A stretch of DNA of 64,000 nt, from assembly GCF_963678635.1 (NCBI RefSeq), contig NC_087069.1:50850938-50914937 (forward strand). The letters are read 5' to 3'. Numbering within the stretch: position 1 is the stretch's first letter; each line of letters starts with the position of its first letter. The translations under genes and the position numbers were made by a program. Source of the stretch: Symsagittifera roscoffensis. Its lineage: Eukaryota > Xenacoelomorpha > Acoela > Convolutidae. Shown one piece after another: positions 56,050 through 64,000 of this stretch. The notes under the pieces are model-generated. The model was not told the DNA's origin and ran no database searches. It worked only from the letters and a program-made list of their open reading frames with translations.

Positions 56050-57426
56050 CTAACAATATACTAACAGAAGTCTCAACGAAATATAGCTCGAAATAACAAC
56101 AATGAAAAAGCTACTTATTGATAATAGACCCTTTAAAATCCCATAAAATGTGTCGATACATTTTATAGGAAGAGGAGTTTCCGTCGGATCATAATATTTA
56201 CTCGTTGTGTTAGTATCATGGTCGTAAAAGGTTTGACTATTATCTTTGGTTGTGTTCAAAATTTCTTCTCTACGTTCTTCCAAAATCCTTAATGAAACGT
56301 TGTTATTCGTGCTGTCATTCTCGATGTAATCATCTGGAGATTTTGCACATTTTTCGTTTAAGTACGAAATAGAGTAATATATCACAGAGCACGACAGTGC
56401 AAGCAGTGCCAAGTGAACAAGAATCACGAGCAACCAGCAAAGCCAGACTTGATAATAGTTATTCAATTTGCGGTTCTGTCTTTTTTGGTCACTTTTAGCC
56501 AGACCTAAAGATTTTTCAGTAGGCGAAACTTCCAGTATTGTATAATTTTTTGTGAACAATTCTTTGTTTTCTGTCGAATTTGAGCTTGGCTTCCTCTCGT
56601 CTGTTGCTTGGCTCCGTTCAGCATGTTGAATAGACTGTTCTTCTCCGGATGAAAGAAGAAACAGGTTCCGTTGAGTTTGGCTCCGTTGTATAGATCGAGT
56701 AGATTGCTCTGTTCCAGATGATCTACTTTTAAAAGTTTCTTCATTCTTATGGCTGTTTTCTGAGCCTTCAGTTTCCGTTTCATCGAATCCTTCGTTAATC
56801 GAAGCTGGTTGCATACGGCTTTCGTCAATGTTGGGATGTGTTGCAGTAAAGTTTGAATCCATCGCAGCATTGCTAGTTGGGTTTTCTTCAGCTGCATTTA
56901 AGGGAGCTGGCAGTTGTATTCCGCTACCATTTTTATTTGGGTTAATCCCATTTCGGTTAGCTGAAGTTGATGGGTTTTGAAATTCTTGAGTTCTTGGCAG
57001 TAAACTCAGACATTTTTGCAGCTCAGCTACTAGGAATTTTTCCTCTGAATTTCCAAGGTCAATTTTACTTTCAAGAAAACGCCTGAGGTTAATGGCTAGA
57101 CTTCGAACTTCTTGTCTTGGATCATTCGTTAACGTCAAGAGCGTTTCGGATTCAGTGGTTCTCGATGGATCAGAAGCAAAAAAACTAACTTGTCTAGACA
57201 ATTTTCGAACAACCTCATCGGTTTGTAGCAAGTCTGGAGCTGAAGTTGACTGTTGTCCAGGCATAACACGATTTCCTCGCACATTTGTTTCGCTCATATG
57301 AATTGACTCACCGCTCATTACGTTAATATCAGCGTTTGGATGCGAAGAAACATCACCTGACCCGACACCGCTTGAACTCCCGCTAGAATTGTCAATTAGT
57401 TCTATTGAGCTTTCTGAAGAATTCAT
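56050..57426 (-). CDS. Two-pass membrane protein of unknown family (458 aa)
   Basis: A long intronless frame. Residues 1-60 are Ser/Gly rich. Residues ~85-145 form a conserved helical-looking block (S-E-T-L-L-T-L-T-N-D, S-L-A-I-N-L-R-R-F-L-E-S-K). Residues ~150-320 are polar, low-complexity and Ser/Gln/Asn rich. Two membrane spans lie at about 327-350 (W-L-C-W-L-L-V-I-L-V) and 429-456. Between them is a ~75-residue loop with cysteines at both edges (K-C-A-K, I-K-C-I-D) and N-glycosylation sites (N-T-T, N-V-S), so the loop is probably lumenal or extracellular with both tails inside. A TATA-like box lies ~110 bases upstream. A decayed duplicate is at 52189-53224. No homologue is recognised. Confidence 0.75.
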   Translation of the reverse strand: MNSSESSIELIDNSSGSSSGVGSGDVSSHPNADINVMSGESIHMSETNVRGNRVMPGQQSTSAPDLLQTDEVVRKLSRQVSFFASDPSRTTESETLLTLTNDPRQEVRSLAINLRRFLESKIDLGNSEEKFLVAELQKCLSLLPRTQEFQNPSTSANRNGINPNKNGSGIQLPAPLNAAEENPTSNAAMDSNFTATHPNIDESRMQPASINEGFDETETEGSENSHKNEETFKSRSSGTEQSTRSIQRSQTQRNLFLLSSGEEQSIQHAERSQATDERKPSSNSTENKELFTKNYTILEVSPTEKSLGLAKSDQKRQNRKLNNYYQVWLCWLLVILVHLALLALSCSVIYYSISYLNEKCAKSPDDYIENDSTNNNVSLRILEERREEILNTTKDNSQTFYDHDTNTTSKYYDPTETPLPIKCIDTFYGILKGLLSISSFFIVVISSYISLRLLLVYC

Positions 57427-57532
57427 TTTCCAATGATCCGACTAATTTTGAGTAATTTTGTTTTTGATCGACAACAAGGCTTCGCTATTTTTACAAGTGA
57501 TCCAACGTAGTTCTCTGACCAATGATAGCTTC

Positions 57533-57542
57533 ATTTATATAA
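57533..57542 (-). promoter_or_regulatory. TATA-like box of the membrane-protein gene
   Basis: TTATATAAAT on the minus strand, ~107 bases before the ATG, with an initiator-like CTATCATTGG about 10-20 bases further down. At the equivalent place the pseudogene has GATTACCGAAAGG, so the box is absent there. Confidence 0.45.
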
Positions 57543-57562
57543 CCTAATTTTGATGTTTATCA

Positions 57563-58643
57563 TTACGAGGTGAAACTGTGCACTGAGTGGGTGCAAAGTT
57601 TTATATCTTTATGCTCTTGGATTACAAAGAAAAATCTTTAAACATGTTCCAAAATTCAAGTGATTTCCACTTACAGATACGTGTGACGTGAATTTTGTCG
57701 GCACAATTATTTCCAGATTGTTGTTCTGGATTCTGCAGCTGTAATTGGAATCCGCAAAATGTGAATGAAATCCGCAAATAAATGTGGCATCCACAAAATT
57801 TGTAAACGGATTCCGTAAAGGTAAGCGGATTTCGCAAATTGTAAGAATATTCCGCAATTTTGCTTTATTATCGAAATTGAATATGAGCAAGAGAAAACTA
57901 GAGCTAGATTTATTATCTACAGCAATATGGAATTTAAAAAAAATTATTTAATCATTGTCAATGGAATCCACAAACAAACCTTAAAACATTGATTTTTTTA
58001 GTCGATGGATGCCAACCTTAAGTATCGATCACCCAAAAAACTTCCTCAGTTGAGGGATTTTCTCAGTTTTTCGAAATTGTTGGAAACACACTCACCGAAA
58101 GAAATCGTTTTTGGTTCATTATTTAGTTCAGAAATTATCATCAGTATAAATTGATGAATCAGCTTACTTCAGTTTGTTCAACTGACAGTAATTGAGATCG
58201 AAATTGGATGTAAAATAATTTGATAATAAAAGATATAAATTAAAACGCCGCGACTTATATAACTGGTATCCCAAACAAATTGCGTATTCCGCTTGCAATT
58301 TGTGGATTCCGTTTACAGTTGCAGATTTCGCAACAGCTCAGTCTTACTATACACATGTCTTATTATTTGTTTTTCGATTCCACAAGCTTTGTTCCGGATT
58401 CCGCAAATACTATGGCAGAATCCGCAAATTTGCCTTATTTGGAGCAACTTTGAGAGCCACTTAAAACTGAGCCATTTGTGGAGCCACTTAAAACTTACAG
58501 TAGTTCAGCATTTCTTTGTGGAATCCAAAACAGCAACGAAGATCAAAGAAAAGTAGCAATGTCTTGGATTCTGCAACACATCTGATTTTGACTTGTTGCG
58601 GAATCCGTTTAAAACTTACAAAATGCACAGTTTAGCCTCGTAA
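57563..58643. mobile_element. TTACGAGG-family TIR element(s) with GGAATCCGCAA motifs
   Basis: The left end TTACGAGGTGAAACTGTGCA and the right end TGCACAGTTTAGCCTCGTAA face each other over 1081 bases. GGAATCCGCAAA-type near-palindromes are concentrated at 57745-57860 and 58280-58620, separated by ~400 bases without them. It may be one large element or two nested ones. Confidence 0.6.
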
Positions 58644-59496
58644 TGATTACCTGCAATCCACAAGTATTGGGATGAAAATAAAAAATCTATAAATGAAAAA
58701 AAATTTAATGCGCCAAGCTCAAAGGTTTGGTATCTCTGCAGTAGTATTTAAATTTAATTACGAAGAAAAATGTTGTTTTTTTTGCAAACTGATTGTACGT
58801 GCATTATGTCGCCAGAATAACAGCATTATAGACAAAATTATAAACAGCAGATCGAGTTATAAGCTTTTTAATACCAACTTTTTGAATAATTTTGTGATTA
58901 TTCTATATATATCTCTAAAAAGCTAAATAGCAAAAGAAAAACATAGAATTCATATTTACGTTATGTTCACGCGTCACAATTTTCTAAATGTTTTGTTTTA
59001 TCGTTACTAAAATTGAACAGCAAACTTTTATTTGTACTTGCTGACAGTTGAGAATTATATTGAATTAATCTCGCTCATATTAAAAACTAATGGCCGTGCA
59101 TCCAAGAGACTAATCTCTCACGCAGTTAGCCTGGTTCGATTGCTTTAATATGGTATTTTTTTAGTTAAAAAAGGTAAAATGGGTGTTTCATCCCCAAACG
59201 CCGATTTTTGTTCATTTTTTTTGGCTCAAAATGGCGATCTTCATCAGTTCTAATTGCTAAATTAATTAACCGGTAGGGTCGGCTATTCTATGGGTTTGCA
59301 CTCAAAACCGGCTCTTTTTTCTTCCTCCCACCTCACCTAAACATCATTTTTTGGTGTAATGAGGGGTTTTATCATGATAAACAATGAAACGAAATATGTT
59401 TGTCATGGCCTAATCAGTTCGCATGCCAAAATTCGTAACATTCAATTAACGTGAACTTCATTAGTAAAAAAAAACTTCACTGGTAAAAATTTGCAG
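58644..59496. other. AT-rich stretch without recognised genes
   Basis: A 77-codon frame (58693-58926) with K/N/I-rich composition is not convincing. Nothing else was noted. Confidence 0.35.
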
Positions 59497-59667
59497 ATGG
59501 GGGTAGGAAAAAGAGCCTCAAAATCTTTTCTTTTTGATTTTCGTGCTCGTCTTTTAGATATTCGACAGATTCAAGGTCATTTATTTGATTGTATCCAAAA
59601 AGAGGAGCAGATCCTTTTACGAGCAGATGCCTCGGAGGAGCGTCGTAAGCTCCGATCAATCCTTTGA
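59497..59667 (+). CDS. Short ORF or terminal exon, unknown (56 aa)
   Basis: Starts at an ATG immediately after TTTGCAG and runs to TGA. It encodes M-G-V-G-K-R-A-S-K-S-F-L-F-D-F-R-A-R-L and I-Q-K-E-E-Q-I-L-L-R-A-D-A-S-E-E-R, a charged, helix-forming sequence quite unlike the K/N/F/I-rich spurious frames around it. GC content is locally higher. It could be a small gene or the last exon of a larger one whose upstream exons are not visible. The antisense frame at 59477-59659 is less protein-like. Unidentified. Confidence 0.35.
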   Translation: MGVGKRASKSFLFDFRARLLDIRQIQGHLFDCIQKEEQILLRADASEERRKLRSIL

Positions 59668-59717
59668 CAAACAGTTGCCGTCAACTTCCAATCAATCAAT
59701 TTACGAGCGGTTACCTC

Positions 59718-60207
59718 CCCGTACCGAGACAATTCTTTGTTTCTGACCTCAAATATTTTGTATCTTACCTAATTTCTGATCAGATTTTATTTTTTAAACG
59801 TTTAAATAAAGCATAGACTTTCTTTAAATTCTTTTTTCTCATCCTAATTTTGCTCAGAAATTAACAGAATCTAGGCTATTTCTAGCTACAAAAAAGTCTC
59901 CTGGAAGGTCTCAAACCCCTGACCTTCAGATTTCTGCTCTAACCACTACGCTAAAGGCCTTGATGGAGGAAAATAGTTTTAACAATATAACACTTGTAAA
60001 AACATGTGTAAGTTTGAATTGTAGTGCTACTGTTATTGTGTATACTCGAAGCATGTTTATCTCGTTGAGGTTGAGCAGTGAATTTATTTCTGGTTAATTC
60101 TTTCCAGAAACTGTTTATTTCTAAACTAGAAAAGAATTATATCATTTCTGCACGGAAAATAAGAGAAAGCAAAGCTAGATAATCTATATGAAATTTCTAT
60201 CTAAAAA
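59718..60207. mobile_element. tRNA-derived SINE-like element, second copy
   Basis: Aligns with 47059-47558 from CCCGTACC onward over its tRNA-like centre and both flanks. The inverted right end GGTACGGG is not present here; the similarity ends at AAATTTCTATCTA. Confidence 0.6.
59905..59972 (-). repeat. tRNA-like segment with Pol III-type boxes
   Basis: On the minus strand an A box TAGCGTAGTGG and a B box GGTTTGAGACC are well formed and a CTTTTTT terminator-like run follows. Acceptor-stem pairing is missing, so it is read as the tRNA-derived head of a SINE. Confidence 0.65.
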
Positions 60208-60221
60208 AAAATAACTCCGAT

Positions 60222-60715
60222 TTGTCCGAATTGGTATTCCGGAGTTGTCGGAAGTTCATATCAGATATATCGCAAGTGTGTGCAGGCTGTGACAAAAACG
60301 TCAACATTTCCAAACATTTTTGTTGGAGGCGTCAAAAATTCCGAGCAGTTGTCTCAGAACTGTGTCAAAGGCAACGAAACATCCAACCAGCTGTCTCGAA
60401 ATTGTGTCTGAGGCGTCTAATATTCCGAGTAGTTGTCACAGAAGAGAGTCTGAGGCACCAAAAACTCTGATCAGGCGTGTAAGAGGCAGAGGCGTCGAAA
60501 GTTTCGAGCAGTTGTCTCAGAGAGATGTGCAGGATGTTCCAAAGTGTCCAAGAAGTTTGTGCATGATGTTCCAGAAGGTCCAAGCAGTGCCAGCAGGCTG
60601 TTCAGGAGGGTCTAGGCAGTTTCAGCTTGCTGTTCAAGAGTTTTCAAACGTGTCCGGATCGTGTGTGCAGGCCTTTTCAGGGTGTCTAGGCAGGTTTTGC
60701 AGATTACTCCATTGA
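60222..60715 (+). repeat. Minisatellite pair: 42-bp units then ~32-bp units, block 1
   Basis: From about 60329 four to five units of 42 bases (start GGCGTC, middle TTCCGAGCAGTTGTCTCAGA) follow one another. From about 60530 a different unit of ~32 bases (GGCTGTTC..GGTCTAGGCAGTTTCAG-like) takes over. Since 42 is 14 codons, frames of 82 and 131 codons stay open and show R-R-x-x-F-R-A-V-V-S-E-L-C-Q type repeats. The frames are a by-product of the repeat. Confidence 0.75.
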
Positions 60716-60924
60716 GTGATGTACAAAATGATAATGCTCACCCCAACTCACAAAGAGTGAAAATTTTTTTCTCAATGCGCCGAAAATTTTCATGTGCCAA
60801 ATTTTGTATGATTATTTGTTTACTTTCTTACAGTTTTTGACTGCAAGTCACAAGTACAATCAGGTAAGTAGAGCAACCAACCATCATCTAAAAAACAAGA
60901 TAGTCTGATTCTTTTTGGCAAAAA

Positions 60925-61230
60925 TTTTGAGTGTCGTGTACATCAATTGTCTCAGAGGCGTCAAAAACTCCGAGAATTTGTCTCAGATTTGTGTCAGAGG
61001 CAACCAAGCTTCCAATCAGCTATCTCAAAACTTTCCCAAAATAGTCGAAAAGTCCAAGCAGTTGTCTCAGAGACGTCCGAAGCACCAAGTAGCTGTCTAA
61101 GAATCGTGTTCAGGCTGTTTAGAGTGTCCAGGCAGTACTTGCAGGCTGCTCGAGAGTGTTCGGGCGTGTGTGCCGGCTGTTCCAGAACGTAAGGTGGTCT
61201 GTGCAGGCTGATCACAGAGTTCAAGAAACT
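60925..61230 (+). repeat. Minisatellite pair, block 2
   Basis: The same order as block 1 (42-bp type at ~60955-61085, ~32-bp type GGCTGTT/GGCTGCT at ~61115-61215), separated from it by ~220 bases of AT-rich sequence. A similar AT-rich sequence follows this block as well, giving a ~600-base higher-order unit. Confidence 0.75.
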
Positions 61231-62140
61231 CGGTTTCTGGAATTAAAACACTGAAAATTTCTACCCTACCCACAGAAATTGCTCTCAAAACACCTCAAAA
61301 CACCAAAATTTTTCAAGTGCTTATTTTTATGCAATGTCTTTTTTTGGTTTCATACAATTTATTGGTGAGCGTCAAAGATACAATAAGGTACGCAGACTAA
61401 CCAAAAATCAGATAAAATTCAGCATGATTTAACTTTTTTGGCAAAATTTTGCTCGTTGTGCACAGCTCAAAAACGTATTATGTTTTTTAATGATAATGTT
61501 TTGTTGCTTGGCTAGATTTTGCAACCAATTTCTATAGAAAATTGGAAAAATTATGGAAGCAAAGTGATTGTGTTCCTTGAAACTGCTATTTTTCCCGATT
61601 TTTTTATGTGTCAAATCGATGCTTTCGTATTTTCGGTTCCCTTCTAATGGCACTTTTTTGTGGACGCTAGTTGTTTACATCACGCTACAGAAGAAACACA
61701 CGCTTCGTTCCGTCAACGACTAGCTAAGATTTATACCTCAATACGTTGTCTTAATTTTAACGTATTTGCTGTTAGCACCCAAAAAAAAACAGTTCAATAT
61801 TTGCTTAAAAGTGCTTTGAAAGGTCAGTCTAACATATTTGAATAGGTAAAACAAAAAGTTAGCACCAGTCCAACAATTTAGCACCACTATCGGAAAAAGA
61901 ACATGATGATGTTGATAAAACTTATAGTGATAAGTTAGGCGGCGTCATTTTATTGCCAACACGATTGTACGTCTAAGATAATAGATGACATTATAAGTTC
62001 TGCAGTTTCGATTTTCAGCATCATTACGCACTGTATCTTTGGGCGTAAGGTGGAAGATTCAACAATTTTTAGGCATTGTAGATCGCTTAACCAGCCTGGC
62101 AGACTATAGACTGAAAAATTATCGAATATGATGACCCCTA
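61231..62140. other. Stretch without recognised genes
   Basis: The first ~230 bases resemble the spacer after block 1 (TTTTTGGCAAAATTTTG, TACAAT-GGTA). A 61-codon frame at 61660-61845 is not supported by anything else. Confidence 0.35.
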
Positions 62141-62393
62141 AAGATATTTTTAAGCCCTCTCTCAGAATTTTTTAAAAAAGCCCTCAATAGAAAGCTAGAG
62201 ATCGTTACAAAAGGCGCAGCAAGCTTTAAACACCCTGCATAAAAACTAGTCTTCATAGGTCCCTCACTATGAGGGACCTATGAAGACTAGTTTTTATGCA
62301 GGGTGTTTAAAGCTTGCTGCGCCTTTTGTAACGATCTCTAGCTTTCTATTGAGTGCTATTTTTACAAATTCTGAGAGAGGGCATAAAAATCTT
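62141..62393. repeat. Long inverted repeat (near-perfect hairpin) with 3-base loop
   Basis: 62183-62266 and 62270-62353 are exact reverse complements over 84 bases, with CTA as the loop. The pairing continues imperfectly outward to about 62141 and 62393 (CCCTCTCTCAGAATT with AATTCTGAGAGAGGG). No coding frame or transposon end is apparent in it. Confidence 0.95.
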
Positions 62394-63529
62394 GTTTGTT
62401 TTGTATTTTGACCCGTTGCGTCTTTTTAATGAAACTTACATTTCCTTCTCCACCTAATTGCATCCCTTTTCTGACGAGCAATCATTGTCATCCATTCTGT
62501 TCGTTTTCTTTTTTTATCGCGTGAGGATGACATAATTGCAAAATAATTTTTAGACGATATCTCAGAAGCTATCACGCATCGCATAGCATGATGACAAGGT
62601 ATTCTTTTCATGATGCTGGGTTACATTACAAATGGGAGACTTTTTATCACTGAAAATGGTCTCATTTGCGCCTTCATTTACGATCGTTGTCGTTTAGTTT
62701 TGGTCTGAACTCAAACTTGATGTAACTCAAGCTGGCCTCAAAGTTGATCTAACTCAAATGAACTCAAGCTTGATATAGTTTGATAAAATTCGCCAACACA
62801 TTCTGCTTCCTTCACATTACCTCCATTGTCTGATAGACTCTCTCATTTTTTATTCCGCAGTCCCAAAATTCCGTTTGTCGTCATTTGCGGCGCCAGTGCT
62901 TCTCCTTGGCAGCTCACCGGTAAGGCAGTTCTTCTAAGAATCAAAAAGCCTCTTATGTCGAATATTGTAGGCTCAGTTTTCTCCTAAGTGTTTTTAATGA
63001 TTCGACTTAGTTCCACTCACTTTCGCTGTACTGTTTCTAGCTCTAGCATTAATCATGTTAATAGCATTCAAGTTTGAACTTCATCATTGTGGTTAAACTG
63101 TGCCGGTTCTTAGCCATTGGGCACCCGTTTTTGGTTGTACTTCAGCCCAACATCTTGAATATGTCTGACAAAATTTAGGCCACAATCACAAAATTGTTTA
63201 ACGATAGTAGGAGACACGAGAAAAATTTTAAAAACTAGGAAGTTTGAGCCCCATCAAGTTTTTGAGAAAATGGGGTAGGCCTGCTAGTTTCAAAATTTAC
63301 GTAAAAACGCTCGAGCATTATTTTAGATATTCAATAGAACGTAAAAAAGGAGCTGCTAGCTTTTAGCAATAACAATCAAACACAAGAATTCATTAAACCG
63401 GTGCTTCGAGAATGATCATTTACTTTTAATGAAAAAAATCATCAATTGATTGATACAACTAAATCGTACTAGGGAAGCTCAAAACCACCGCCATCGGACG
63501 ATCCTCACCCGCACTAGAGTTCCAGGACA
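62394..63529. other. Stretch without recognised genes
   Basis: Short irregular repeats of ACTCAAGCTTGAT / ACTCAAACTTGAT occur at 62705-62780. No credible exon or RNA gene was seen. Confidence 0.35.
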
Positions 63530-63725
63530 CTAATCGATTATATTGTCATTTTATAGTCAACCTCCATAAAATTACAAAAATTATCGATTATAATCCATCA
63601 AAAATGGATTATAATCCATTATTTTTTATATCAATATGATCCATTAGAAGTGGATTTGTTTTCTGAAAGTTTTTATGCCAATATAATCCCTTATAACCGG
63701 TTATAATCAATTCCGGTGGATTTTT
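63530..63725. repeat. ATCGATTATAATCCAT-motif cluster
   Basis: Six or more variants of CGATTATAATCCATCA / TGGATTATAATCCATTA occur within 200 bases, related to the elements at 1437, 7030 and 36070 but not part of the same duplication. Confidence 0.55.
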
Positions 63726-64000
63726 CCGAGAGGCTAGTCACGTAAATTACAATTTTGTTCAAAGTTATCGCATTTCCTGCTTAGTGCAGTTGCTACGTGA
63801 GATCTAAAAAATAGTAGGATGTGATAGTTTTTATGAAGAACAATCAGGTTTTAAGAACAAAGTGCAGGCTACCACATTGTCATTACTGATGTAAAAAACT
63901 CGTAATTTTAACCAGTCGTTTCATTGTCGAAAACGCTGATGGTTGAGGGATCGAACCCCGTTAGGTCCCCGTTTTTGCTCTTTTTGATAGGTTAATTAAT

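Larger units (their letters stand above)
54030..57890. repeat. Segmental duplication 2, copy with intact membrane-protein gene
   Basis: Partner of 50565-53640. It is longer because it retains the middle of the gene. Its first kilobase also aligns with 36450-38310. A third instance of the K-G-H-R-K-P-I-L-A-A-R-I frame is at 54880-54940, but the acceptor here reads TTTG instead of TTAG. Confidence 0.85.

Noticed and set aside
56505-56897. 130-codon minus-strand frame
   Set aside because: A shifted-frame shadow of the 458-residue membrane-protein gene.
63935-63985. tRNA gene at the right edge (B-box GGTTCGATCCC on the minus strand)
   Set aside because: The B box is perfect, but no A box or acceptor stem is found in the ~45 bases left before the window ends; it may be another tRNA-derived repeat.

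Overview
The window is AT-rich eukaryotic DNA (roughly 30% GC by eye) with spliced genes, GT-AG introns of about 180 to 900 bases, poly-A-signal-like sites, LTR-retrotransposon debris, MITE-like elements and tRNA-derived repeats. A TRPM-type cation channel gene and remains of an alpha-1,4-glycosyltransferase family point to an invertebrate animal, perhaps an arthropod. The species cannot be fixed from the sequence. One 200-base run of N (17974-18173) is an assembly gap. Four coding calls stand out: the 3' half of the TRPM gene (seven exons, 18599-23033, +), a secreted cysteine-rich protein (44594-45388, +), a 458-residue two-pass membrane protein (56050-57426, -) and, weakly, a 56-residue ORF (59497-59667, +). 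Most of the rest is duplicated or repetitive.

Layout. (1) 1-10018 holds two copies of a 5.5-kb tandem duplication (A1, A2). (2) About 4640-17973 and 26965-39846 are the arms of a large inverted repeat of about 13 kb each. The spacer between them carries the TRPM gene and the gag end of a decayed Ty3/gypsy-like retrotransposon. The pol remains of that element lie in both arms. (3) Both arms, both tandem copies and more diverged units at about 49.0-51.0 kb and 54.0-55.0 kb carry broken exons of an alpha-1,4-glycosyltransferase-like gene (SPHLADILRLAVAYNFGGSY region and the APIPW C-terminal region). This was apparently a tandem gene family that has decayed. (4) 39.8-44.6 kb is unannotated AT-rich DNA ahead of the secreted-protein gene. 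(5) 50.5-53.6 kb and 54.0-57.9 kb are a second segmental duplication, one copy with the intact membrane-protein gene and the other with its pseudogene. (6) 57.5-64 kb is repeat-rich: a TTACGAGG-ended element, a tRNA-derived SINE-like element, paired 42-bp and ~32-bp minisatellites, and an almost perfect long hairpin centred on 62268.

The repeats are the most unusual part. A ~530-bp dispersed element has strong hairpins near both ends and a third inside, and recurs at four independent sites including a TRPM intron. A 46-bp minisatellite (22 units) is open in all three forward frames and encodes the same 46-residue repeat in each; the opposite arm has only two units. A 943-bp TIR element can be dated by an exact filled/empty-site comparison between the arms. 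A third TIR family contains many near-palindromic TTGCGGAATCCGCAA motifs.
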